Of a stretch of DNA of 64,000 bases, positions 41,326-49,728 are shown piece after piece. Made by a program: the position numbers and the translations under genes. Source of the DNA: Candidatus Methanoperedens sp. (GTDB taxonomy: Archaea; Halobacteriota; Methanosarcinia; Methanosarcinales; Methanoperedenaceae); assembly GCA_026552955.1 (NCBI GenBank), contig JAPMTS010000003.1, positions 65,213 to 129,212 on the forward strand. The letters are read 5' to 3'. The notes below the pieces were generated by a model. The model was not told where the DNA came from. It was given only the letters and a program-made list of their open reading frames with translations, and did not search any database. Each line of letters begins with the position of its first letter. Within the stretch, counting starts at the first letter, position 1.

Positions 41326-43725
41326 ATGGATCTTGAAAGAGTAAAATCCACATATCCTGAATTATTAAGGAAATATTTGTTCGAAGGCAAAGAAGAAGAA
41401 GCCCTGTATGAAGCCTACAAGCTCGGTAAGGAGTTTTTTGAGGCAAAAATTGGCATCGAAGATATTATGAACCTCCATACCCAGTGCCTGGAAGAAATCC
41501 TTAAAACCCTTCCACCATCAAAAGTCCATGACATTGTGCTTAAGTCTTCCAATCTCCCCATAGAAATCAGTATCAGATTCGGGCTTGTTTGCCAGAATTA
41601 CTTTGAAATGCTGCAGCAGACCGATGAAAAAATCAGGAAGGCTTTTTATCAGGCGGGGGAAGCCCTGACTGCGGGGCTGGATATTCATAAAATGCTCCCT
41701 GTTATTCTGGATATTGTGAGAAATCTCATTGAAGCGTATGGCTGTGCCATATTACTGCTGGAAAAGGGTGGAACGGTGATCAAGGCTTCAGAAGGTTTGG
41801 ATACTGAAAACGAATTCTTTAAAGATATACTGTTCGAAAAGGTAGCAACAGAAGGAAAGCCACGGTTCATCAGCGATCTGAGTGAGAAAAAACATTCGAG
41901 GATATTAAAAGACGGCAGAGAAATCCGCTCAGTTCTGGCTCTTCCGATGAATTTCAAGGGCATGACCATGGGAGTTCTGGGAATTTATTTGACCCACCCC
42001 CATTATTTTGAGGAAAAGGAGATCAACTTGCTTACTCCTTTTGCCTACCAGGCCGCTGCTGCTATTGATAACGCCCGTCTCTTCATAGAACTGCAGCGCC
42101 ACGATAAAACTCTGGAGGCCCTGTATGCCATAGACAGAGCTATAAGCCAGACGCTTGACATAGAAGAGATTTTCAAGTCCGCTCTTGCCAAGGCCATGGA
42201 ATCGATCGATGCAGATTCCGGAAGCATACACTTGCTTGACGAGAAAGGGGAAAAACTCATCCTTAAAACCTACAGCGGTCTTATGTCCCAGGAATTTGTA
42301 TCCAGTATCAGCAATCTGAAAATGGGAGAAGGCGTTACGGGCAGGGCAGCCCAGATGCAGAAACCAGAGGCTGTGGATATTTTCCATTATCCGAGCTCCA
42401 GCCTCCGGCCTTATCTGGAAAAAGAAGGGATTGTTTCACTGGCCAGCACGCCACTTGTTGCCAAGGGAAAGGTTTTAGGGGCAATGACCTTTTCAAATCA
42501 TAACTACAGGATATTTTCTCAGGATGATCTGGATCTATTAGCTTCCATAGGAAGTCAAATAGGAGTCGCAATCCAGAACGCAACATTATTCAGTGAATTG
42601 GAGAAGCATCATAAAATGCTTGAGGCTCTTTATGCCATTGAAAATCTGGTCAGCAAATCATTGAACCTTGAAGAGATATTCAAGGTAGCTTTATCAAAAG
42701 TACTCGAAGTGACAGACACGGAAACGGGTACGTTGTATTCCTTCGACGGAGACGTTTTGCAGCTTAAAGCCTTTGAAGGTCTTTCTTCCGAATTCATAGA
42801 GAAAGCCATTACCAGAAAAATGGGTGAAGGAATACCAGGAATTGCAGCACAATCAAAAAAGGCAGTAACCATGGATATCTCCCAATTCCCAAGTCCGGTT
42901 TTACTTCCTATTGTGAAAAAAGAGGGACTTGTTTCATTTATCGGAACCCCTCTCCTGTCAAAAGGGAAAGTAGTAGGGGCACTTGCCCTCGGGAGAAAAA
43001 AAAAGCTAATATTTACACAGGATGACCTTGAGTTATTGTTCTCAATTGGAAATGTGATAGGCATTGCTGTAGAGAATGCCAGGCTTTACAATGAAGTGAA
43101 AGATAAAGCAGAGCATATAAGTGCCCTGTACAGGATAGCACGGGCCATTAAGACCAGACTGGATATTGGGGAGGTCTTTGATACCATGGTCGGTGAAATG
43201 AAGAACATATTGTCGTTTGACAGGACAAGCATCAGCCTGTTAAGAGAAGAGATGGTCGAGGTATTTGCCCTTGCAGAAGACATTCCGATCACAGAGCTCG
43301 CAAGAGGTACAAGGATACCCAGAGAAAAATCCAGCAGCGGATTTATTCTTGACCGAAGGGCAGGTTTGATTAGGAGCGTAGAAAATACACCTCTCTACGA
43401 GGATGCTATCCTTTTTAAAAAAGGCATTAGATCAGTCATCCAGATACCCCTTATCTCCAAGGGGGAAAGTATCGGGGTTTTCAGCCTTGAGAACTGCAAT
43501 CCTGACGCGTATACTCAGCATGATCTCGACCTTGCCCAGTCCATGGCTGACCAGATCGCTACTTCTATCGAGAACGCACGTCTCTATGAGGAGCTGAAGG
43601 AGGCAAACCTCGAACTGGAGAAGAGGATCAAGGAACTGGAGGAATTTCATACCCTTGCGGTGGGAAGGGAACTTATGATGGTAGAACTCAAAGAAAGGAT
43701 ACGGAACCTGGAAGGAAGGAAATGA
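41326..43725 (+). CDS. RsbU-N domain protein with four GAF domains
   Basis: A 799-residue cytosolic protein. The first 85 residues (EEEALYEAYKLGKEFFEAKI, NLHTQCLEEIL) match the N-terminal domain of RsbU, which receives RsbT. It is followed by four GAF domains at about 100-255, 265-425, 435-590 and 600-750; each ends with a QIGVAIQNA-like strand. A coiled coil closes the protein (LELEKRIKELEEF ... VGRELMMVELKERI). There is no PP2C, kinase or DNA-binding domain, so RsbT binding would act on the GAF array or on a partner. Ten bases follow the rsbX stop. Confidence 0.87.
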   Translation: MDLERVKSTYPELLRKYLFEGKEEEALYEAYKLGKEFFEAKIGIEDIMNLHTQCLEEILKTLPPSKVHDIVLKSSNLPIEISIRFGLVCQNYFEMLQQTDEKIRKAFYQAGEALTAGLDIHKMLPVILDIVRNLIEAYGCAILLLEKGGTVIKASEGLDTENEFFKDILFEKVATEGKPRFISDLSEKKHSRILKDGREIRSVLALPMNFKGMTMGVLGIYLTHPHYFEEKEINLLTPFAYQAAAAIDNARLFIELQRHDKTLEALYAIDRAISQTLDIEEIFKSALAKAMESIDADSGSIHLLDEKGEKLILKTYSGLMSQEFVSSISNLKMGEGVTGRAAQMQKPEAVDIFHYPSSSLRPYLEKEGIVSLASTPLVAKGKVLGAMTFSNHNYRIFSQDDLDLLASIGSQIGVAIQNATLFSELEKHHKMLEALYAIENLVSKSLNLEEIFKVALSKVLEVTDTETGTLYSFDGDVLQLKAFEGLSSEFIEKAITRKMGEGIPGIAAQSKKAVTMDISQFPSPVLLPIVKKEGLVSFIGTPLLSKGKVVGALALGRKKKLIFTQDDLELLFSIGNVIGIAVENARLYNEVKDKAEHISALYRIARAIKTRLDIGEVFDTMVGEMKNILSFDRTSISLLREEMVEVFALAEDIPITELARGTRIPREKSSSGFILDRRAGLIRSVENTPLYEDAILFKKGIRSVIQIPLISKGESIGVFSLENCNPDAYTQHDLDLAQSMADQIATSIENARLYEELKEANLELEKRIKELEEFHTLAVGRELMMVELKERIRNLEGRK

Positions 43726-43726
43726 T

Positions 43727-45319
43727 ATGTTCAAATATCTTTTATTCCTACTGATGCTGCTGCCCATAATAGTGTCAGCCTACTTTTCTATAGTGCCTTA
43801 TTCCCAGACACTGGAAGAACAGATAGAAGCTGGAAACCTCGCTACTGCAAAGGAAGTCTCCTACCTTGTGGGAGAGCATTTCAACTGGAGCATCAAGGTT
43901 GGGAATTACTTTGTTTCAACACCGAGGCTGGTATATTCTGTTGAGAATTTGGATAGGGAAGGTATCACTGAGCGGCTGGCGCTCCTTTTGGCTTCAGTAC
44001 CTGATATAGACCGGGCATACATTACTACACCTGAAGGAATCCTCTGGGTGGACTATCCCTCAAATCCCGAGTTATGGGGAAAGGACCTGTCACAGCGGGA
44101 TTGGTATAAGGGCGTCTCCAGAAACTGGCAGCCCTATGTCTCTGAGGTATACCTTCGGGAAGTAGTTGAGCCAGGATATATTGTCTCTGTGGCCATTCCG
44201 GTTAAGAACGAGAGCAATGCTATAGGAATAGTCGTAATGCAGCATAGACTTGAGACTGTACAGAAATGGGTAGCGCCGGTCAGGTTGGGTATGAGTGGTG
44301 TCATCTATGTCGTGGACAAGAACGGAAGGATAGTGGCCCACCCGGCCGAAGACCCAAGGCAACCCCCCGACTATTCCAGCGTGCCGATAGTAGAAAAAGT
44401 GATGATGGGACTGGAGGGAGTCGAGGAGATCTATGATCCTTTTGAAAATACAACAATGCTCTCAGCTTATGTGCCTGTGAAGGGTATTGGGATGGGAGTC
44501 GTTGCACAGCAGCCTATTGATGAGGCTTTTTCTCCTATAAGAATTCATACTAACCTGAGCATCATCCTCCTTACTTTGACCGCGATATTTGCTGCTTATG
44601 GTGCCAGAGAGTTTGATAAGAATAAGAGATTGTATCGTGAGCTCACCGTCCACCACGAAGAACTTGAAAAGAGAACCAGGGAGCTTTCTACCCTTTACGA
44701 AGTGGATAGGATCGCCACCCGGAGCCTGAATCCCAACGAGGTACTGACCTCTGTCCTGGCTAAGCTGCTGGAGGTGACTGGTGTTGATTCCGGAGATATT
44801 TATGTGCTTGATGAATCCTCTGGAGAGCTGATATTAAAAGGACAGAAGGGGTTATCCGACGAGGTCGTGCCTCTCATTGAGAGACTGAAAATCGGCGATG
44901 GTGTGGCAGGAGCCTGTATCCAGCAGGGTGATATCATAATTATAAATGATATAGAACTGGCACCTGCATATATGACGGTCTATGCCAGAAAGACAAATGC
45001 AAAATCGCTTGTTAGCATACCCATCAGGGTGAGAGAAAGAATACTGGGGGTACTGGATCTTGTCAGCCATAGCCTGAAGACATTTTCAAGGGAAGAGATA
45101 GAGCTTCTTGAATCTATAGCTGACCAGATAGGAATTGCGGTTGAAAATGCAAGCCTATACGAAAACCTGCAGCAGGCAAATCTTGAACTGGAGAGAAGGT
45201 TAAAGGAGCTGGAGGAATTCTATGAAATAGCCGTAGGAAGGGAACTGCGCATGGTAGAGCTGAAGAAAGAAATTGAAGAACTCAGGAAGAAAATTCAAAT
45301 GTCAGAGGGAAATGTCTGA
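43727..45319 (+). CDS. Membrane receptor with Cache and GAF domains
   Basis: A 530-residue protein. An N-terminal membrane helix (LFLLMLLPIIVSAYFSI) leads to an extracellular double Cache domain (about 25-275; DIDRAYITTPEGILWVDYP, LRLGMSGVIYVVDKNGRIVAHP), a second membrane helix near 280 (TNLSIILLTLTAIFAAYG), a coiled coil and one GAF domain (about 345-490). It ends with the same coiled coil and AVGRELRMVELK linker as the preceding GAF protein. The linker suggests coupling to a kinase, but the kinase is a separate protein encoded next. Starts 1 base after the previous stop. Confidence 0.87.
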   Translation: MFKYLLFLLMLLPIIVSAYFSIVPYSQTLEEQIEAGNLATAKEVSYLVGEHFNWSIKVGNYFVSTPRLVYSVENLDREGITERLALLLASVPDIDRAYITTPEGILWVDYPSNPELWGKDLSQRDWYKGVSRNWQPYVSEVYLREVVEPGYIVSVAIPVKNESNAIGIVVMQHRLETVQKWVAPVRLGMSGVIYVVDKNGRIVAHPAEDPRQPPDYSSVPIVEKVMMGLEGVEEIYDPFENTTMLSAYVPVKGIGMGVVAQQPIDEAFSPIRIHTNLSIILLTLTAIFAAYGAREFDKNKRLYRELTVHHEELEKRTRELSTLYEVDRIATRSLNPNEVLTSVLAKLLEVTGVDSGDIYVLDESSGELILKGQKGLSDEVVPLIERLKIGDGVAGACIQQGDIIIINDIELAPAYMTVYARKTNAKSLVSIPIRVRERILGVLDLVSHSLKTFSREEIELLESIADQIGIAVENASLYENLQQANLELERRLKELEEFYEIAVGRELRMVELKKEIEELRKKIQMSEGNV

Positions 45320-46817
45320 AAAATCCTCCAATTTGAATACATTAAAAGAAATAAAAATTGGGGATCATGTATGCAGTATTCATGAAGATCAGGAGCAAAG
45401 CATCTCTTTTGCAGTAGATTTCCTGAAATTTGGTCTTGAAAACTGGGAGAAATGTCTGTACATAGGTGATGTGGAGGAGATGTCTGGAAGGTTTGAGAAA
45501 ATAGGAGGAAAGAACAATAATATAAAGACGGGTCAGTTGAAACTCGTATCGGCACAGATAACGACTGCAGAGAAATTGCAGCTCATCAGTGAGAATTATG
45601 AATCCGCGATCATGGAAGGCTACCGTTGCTTCAGGGTTGCACAGGAAATGATACTCTGTGAAGAACTTCTGGAGTACGAGACAAAATTGAATGATTTCTA
45701 TCCCAAGATCCCTGCTCTTGGCATCTGCCAGTACGTTGTGAAAGTATTCGGATCCCAAGAATCCTTCGAGAAAGATTTGAAACCATCGGGTCCATCCGGG
45801 GAAGAACTCTTATTAAAAGCCGTGAAGGCGCACCCCAAGGTCTATATAGGCGGTATGGTGTGTGAAAATCCCTATTATTTTTCTCCCACCGAGAAAAATT
45901 TTGAAAAAGAACTGAAGGCTTACCTTGGACTGCTCATGGATAAAACTACCATGAAAAGGGAAAAAACTGTGTGTGAAATCCGCTCACAGGAGATTCTGAA
46001 GGAAAGGACAAAGAAACTGGAGGATAGCAGAAATGCGATATTCAATATGTTGAAGGATATGGATGAGTCTTACAAGAAACTCCAGAAAGCATATAGTGAA
46101 CTCGAAACGCTCGACAGGATGAAAGATGAGTTCATCTCAAACGTGTCCCATGAATTGAAAACACCCCTTATCTCGATAAAAGGATATGGAGAACTATTGT
46201 ATGATGAAAAACAGGGGCCGCTTCTGGATGAACAGAGGAAGAGCCTTGAAGCAATTATCAGGAATGCGGATAGATTGACTCGATTGATTAATTCTATCCT
46301 GTTCATGAGCAGGATGCAGTCGGGAAAAATTGAGTTTCATTTTGAGCCGGTGGATCTGGACGATGCGATCGGTATAAGCGTATGTGATTTTAAGAGCGCA
46401 ATAGATAAAAAACAAATTGCTTTTGAAAAGGTCATTCCAAAAGTATCCATGGTAAGGGGGGAGAAGGATAGACTTATAGAAGTAATTAGCAATCTGCTCG
46501 ATAACGCCATAAAATTTACACCCCTTAATGGTAAAATTTCGATTAAAGCATGGGATGAAGCAGAGAATGTTCATCTCACGGTATCTGATAATGGCATAGG
46601 TATTCCTGATGAGATCCTGCCAAAATTATTCATGCGCTTCTATCAGGTCGATGCCTCTGCATCAAGAAAATATGGAGGTACTGGTCTTGGATTGTATATC
46701 ACAAAGACTATTATTGATATTCTTAAAGGGAAAATCTGGATTGAAAGTGGGGCTGGAAAAGGGACTACCGTTCATGTCCTGTTACCAATCGCAAGGGAGG
46801 TAGGCCCACTTAACTAA
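45312..46817 (+). CDS. MEDS-domain histidine kinase
   Basis: From ATG 45312 (MSEKSSNLNTL; preceded by AGAGGGAA) the protein has 501 residues. The N-terminal 200 residues are a MEDS sensor (KIGDHVCSIHEDQEQSISFAVDFL; LYIGDVEE). After a coiled coil comes HisKA with the phosphoacceptor His in ISNVSHELKTPLISIKGYGELL, then the HATPase with N box NLLDNAIKFTP, G1 SDNGIGIPDE and G2 GGTGLGLYITK. No receiver domain. It overlaps the receptor gene by 8 bases, so it belongs to the same operon and may be its output. Confidence 0.9.
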   Translation: MSEKSSNLNTLKEIKIGDHVCSIHEDQEQSISFAVDFLKFGLENWEKCLYIGDVEEMSGRFEKIGGKNNNIKTGQLKLVSAQITTAEKLQLISENYESAIMEGYRCFRVAQEMILCEELLEYETKLNDFYPKIPALGICQYVVKVFGSQESFEKDLKPSGPSGEELLLKAVKAHPKVYIGGMVCENPYYFSPTEKNFEKELKAYLGLLMDKTTMKREKTVCEIRSQEILKERTKKLEDSRNAIFNMLKDMDESYKKLQKAYSELETLDRMKDEFISNVSHELKTPLISIKGYGELLYDEKQGPLLDEQRKSLEAIIRNADRLTRLINSILFMSRMQSGKIEFHFEPVDLDDAIGISVCDFKSAIDKKQIAFEKVIPKVSMVRGEKDRLIEVISNLLDNAIKFTPLNGKISIKAWDEAENVHLTVSDNGIGIPDEILPKLFMRFYQVDASASRKYGGTGLGLYITKTIIDILKGKIWIESGAGKGTTVHVLLPIAREVGPLN

Positions 46818-46898
46818 CGACTGGGTGACAATAATTACTGAAAATCTTGTTAATGAGATTTGGTTTTGTATCTATTATTGCCTGGGTTTTCATAGCCT

Positions 46899-47042
46899 TC
46901 AGCTTTCGCATTTGACTGTGCTATATCTGCCCATCCCTATTGTGTCAACATCTGCACAATAGCTTTCCTCGTACTTGTCTTTATCCAGCACAATGTAGGT
47001 ATATTGCAGGAATACTAACTTGTCTAAATAGTCATGTATCAT
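46899..47042 (-). CDS. Small ORF downstream of cooS, 47 residues
   Basis: Minus-strand ATG at 47042 with GAAGAGGTGA just upstream encodes a 47-residue acidic protein (MIHDYLDKLVFLQYTYIVLD, later CADVDTIGMG) with two cysteines. It overlaps the end of the preceding 24-codon ORF. No family recognised. The run of three ORFs with ribosome-binding sites after cooS argues that it is translated, but short length keeps confidence low. Confidence 0.4.
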   Translation of the reverse strand: MIHDYLDKLVFLQYTYIVLDKDKYEESYCADVDTIGMGRYSTVKCES

Positions 47043-47106
47043 GTTTTGTCACCTCTTCCCGTATATTTTCGCTGCCCATATAAGCCAGAGTATCATTTAC
47101 CTTCAA
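47032..47106 (-). CDS. Small ORF downstream of cooS, 24 residues, TTG start
   Basis: A 24-codon frame starting at TTG 47106 directly after the excellent ribosome-binding site GGAAGGAGG. Product begins LKVNDTLAYMGSENIREEV. It overlaps both neighbouring small ORFs by a few bases. It may be only a translated leader. Function unknown. Confidence 0.25.
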   Translation of the reverse strand: MKVNDTLAYMGSENIREEVTKHDT

Positions 47107-47233
47107 AATTGAACCTCCTTCCATAAACTGGACATTGTTCTATTTCTTTGGTATCCCAATCTATCTTCCACCCCTTATCTTCCAGTAATTTAAGGGCAAA
47201 CAGCATTCTTGGTCTGATAACTCCTTTATTCAT
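47093..47233 (-). CDS. Small ORF downstream of cooS, 46 residues
   Basis: Minus-strand ATG at 47233 begins 17 bases after the cooS stop, behind the purine-rich GAGGGGGGTG. The 46-residue product starts MNKGVIRPRMLFALKLLEDK and includes GWKIDWDTKEIEQCPVYG. Basic, with one cysteine and no membrane segment. It lies in the same direction as cooS and would be co-transcribed. I do not recognise it. Confidence 0.42.
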   Translation of the reverse strand: MNKGVIRPRMLFALKLLEDKGWKIDWDTKEIEQCPVYGRRFNFEGK

Positions 47234-47249
47234 AATGCACCCCCCTCGA

Positions 47250-49244
47250 TTATTCACAACTAATTCCTATGCCTTCTTTTTGTATCAAACTCGATTTTGG
47301 AGTTACAATGGACATCAATTTGTTAGTTTCTAATATATGCGCTGCTGTATATATTTCGAGACCCAACTTTCTCCTTGCCTCTGTTATTCTCTCCAAAATC
47401 AATACTGACGCTCTCTCAGGGTCAACTTCCACAATAAATTTTCCACCAAAGAGTTCTTCAGAAGTTTGGGTGAGCAACGTTGTCACTTCCTTACTTCCAA
47501 GAACAGGGGGAATTACCCCAAGATGCACCGTGATGCCAAGTGCCAATGCACCTGTTCCTATGGAAGTCGCTTTTTCAGCCACCCATTCTGCTGCTGAAGC
47601 TGCTATGGGCAGATCCTTTATGGGAATGCCCAGTTTTTCCGCTATGGCAGATATTAGAATAATCACCCTTCCATTGTCGCTACAGCTTCCAAAATGCCAT
47701 ACAGGAGGCAACGGCCTATCAAGTCCTGCTGATTCCCCGAGCAGTGCCAATACGCCTCTGAGCTTGTCGCCTGCATATTGTGAGGCGTCAGGACTGAGAA
47801 GCCCAGCCCTGGCACACGCCTGGGCAGCACAACCTGTAGCTACTACAAGGACATTCTGTTTAATAAGATTTTTTGCAATTGTTACATGACTTTCATCTGC
47901 AACGACCCTGGGACTTGTACAACCAGCAAGCAGCACTATCCCGTAGATATTTCCCGATGCTATGGTATCAATCAATGGTTTTAAGGGATCATCAGGATTA
48001 ATAGTTGAAAGCATGGTAAGACAGGTCTCCACTGAGAAACCTGCGATCAGTTCCCTGGGTTTTCCTTCCGGGAGGTAAATATTATTACCTCTTTTCTTGA
48101 AATTCTCCAATGCCACTTCAAATATTCTCCTTGCCGCCTCATCTGCATGTTCATCTTCAAATGGTATGTGTAAAGCGCCGGTGATTTTTGCCTCTTTCAT
48201 GGTCGTAATGACCTTTGTGTGGAAATTCCTTGCAACATTCACTATATTCGGATAAATGCACTGGACGTCTACGACGAATGCTTCAACCAGTCCTGTTGCG
48301 ATAATAAGTTCCTGCGAAAGGTTACTACCTGCCAGAGGAATTCCATGTCTCATCATGACTTCAGTTCCAGTACAGCAACACCCCACGATATTAATACCTG
48401 AGGCTCCAAGGGCTCTGGCTCTTTTCAATAGTTCTTCATCTTCTGATAGTTCAACTATCTTTTCCGCAAGGAGCGGGACATGCCCGTGGATAACCAGATT
48501 TACCTTATTTTTATCAAGTACATTGAATCCTATTGATGAGTAAACAAGTTCTGGTATTCCCAATAACACATCCTGAAGCTGTGTACCTATTATCAGGGAT
48601 GCCATATCAGCCACCCCAAGCCTTGCGGTATGTAAGATGAGCGATGTCGGATCAGCCATTGTACCCATAGAAGTTTCGTGCTTTTCGTTCAGGAGTTCCT
48701 CACCCACAGAGCCGGGGATAACTCCCAGATAGGAAAGGTTCTTAGCAACACTGTCAGGGATGTAAGAAATAAATCTCATAGAAGGTTTATCACATATCAG
48801 ATCAGAAATTGCCTGCGAGGCGACCTGGATGGCAATATTCTCAGTTCCCATTGATGTATCGAGTTTTAATTTTGTAGCTATTGATTTTAATTTTTCAGGC
48901 TCTTTTATCTTATAAGTCGTCTGGTTTCGGGCGGTTTTCTGAAGCGCCCTTGCTGCATGCAGCGCATGCGAAGCATGGGCTGCCGTCCCTCTTCCCACCA
49001 TCATAAGCAAATTCCTCGCAACAATAGTATCACCATTCACACCGCATGCCCCTTTATCTTTGCAAGGGCCCAATGCGCACTGCCTGCAACAGGTACCAAG
49101 CGCCCCTAATTTACAGCTTGCTGCTCGTTTGCTAAAAATTGTCTCTATACCCATACTCTCGGTATATTGTATCATCTCTTCTGTAGCATCATCAAGTGCT
49201 CTCCTACTTATTTCGGTCAATTTGAATTGTGGTATCATTTGCAT
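47250..49244 (-). CDS. cooS: Anaerobic carbon monoxide dehydrogenase catalytic subunit
   Basis: Oxidises CO to CO2 at a Ni-Fe-S C cluster. The 664-residue length fits the monofunctional CooS family. The N-terminal iron-sulfur cysteines are Cys44, Cys52, Cys53, Cys56, Cys61 and Cys67 (SCKLGALGTCCRQCALGPC). C-cluster residues appear in VHGHVPLLAEKI (His), GCCCTGTEVMMRHG, VVDVQCIYPN, LAGCTSPRV, VATGCAAQACARAGLL and WHFGSCSDNGR. No CooF ferredoxin or hydrogenase is adjacent; three tiny ORFs follow. A partial inverted repeat lies at its promoter. Confidence 0.95.
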   Translation of the reverse strand: MQMIPQFKLTEISRRALDDATEEMIQYTESMGIETIFSKRAASCKLGALGTCCRQCALGPCKDKGACGVNGDTIVARNLLMMVGRGTAAHASHALHAARALQKTARNQTTYKIKEPEKLKSIATKLKLDTSMGTENIAIQVASQAISDLICDKPSMRFISYIPDSVAKNLSYLGVIPGSVGEELLNEKHETSMGTMADPTSLILHTARLGVADMASLIIGTQLQDVLLGIPELVYSSIGFNVLDKNKVNLVIHGHVPLLAEKIVELSEDEELLKRARALGASGINIVGCCCTGTEVMMRHGIPLAGSNLSQELIIATGLVEAFVVDVQCIYPNIVNVARNFHTKVITTMKEAKITGALHIPFEDEHADEAARRIFEVALENFKKRGNNIYLPEGKPRELIAGFSVETCLTMLSTINPDDPLKPLIDTIASGNIYGIVLLAGCTSPRVVADESHVTIAKNLIKQNVLVVATGCAAQACARAGLLSPDASQYAGDKLRGVLALLGESAGLDRPLPPVWHFGSCSDNGRVIILISAIAEKLGIPIKDLPIAASAAEWVAEKATSIGTGALALGITVHLGVIPPVLGSKEVTTLLTQTSEELFGGKFIVEVDPERASVLILERITEARRKLGLEIYTAAHILETNKLMSIVTPKSSLIQKEGIGISCE

Positions 49245-49728
49245 TCTCTCCCAAACAATTATTTTGAAGTGCCACTGGTAAATACCATGGTGAGCATTTA
49301 ATGGAATTATGATAATGAGATATTCTGGCGATTTAAAATGTATCCGTTGTTTATTTGTTGTTTAAGTTTATAATAGATATTAATATTAAAAAAAAACGTA
49401 ATTGCATGCATATTTTGTAAAATAAAGTCTTTTTTTCAGGCAGAAACAATATTAATACCATTTATTTGGATGCCATTACATGTGCCACCATTAATAAGTA
49501 TAAATTATGATTTTGTTCTCATGTCTGCCACATTAGATTTTCAATAATTTTCTTCACGATTTTCCGGGACAAAAGGTATATATAATGCCACCGGTCTAAG
49601 TATTATTAATAATATTGCTCAGGATTAGAAATATTAATAGATAAATGCAGTAATCCATAAGCAACAGGATAGGTGGCTTATGGGTGGTCTTGATCTGTCA
49701 GACTCATGAGAATATCAATAGGTGAGGA
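49245..49728. other. Long divergent intergenic region with repeated TGCCAC
   Basis: This 484-base region serves the cooS promoter on one side and the first RHH-like gene on the other. TGCCAC occurs on the plus strand at 49270, 49483, 49526 and 49586. Next to the last copy is a TATA box (TATATATAA, about 49577-49585). An imperfect inverted repeat (CCACTGGTA-AA-TACCATGGTG) at about 49272-49294 sits 30-50 bases before the cooS start. No coding frame is seen. Confidence 0.5.
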
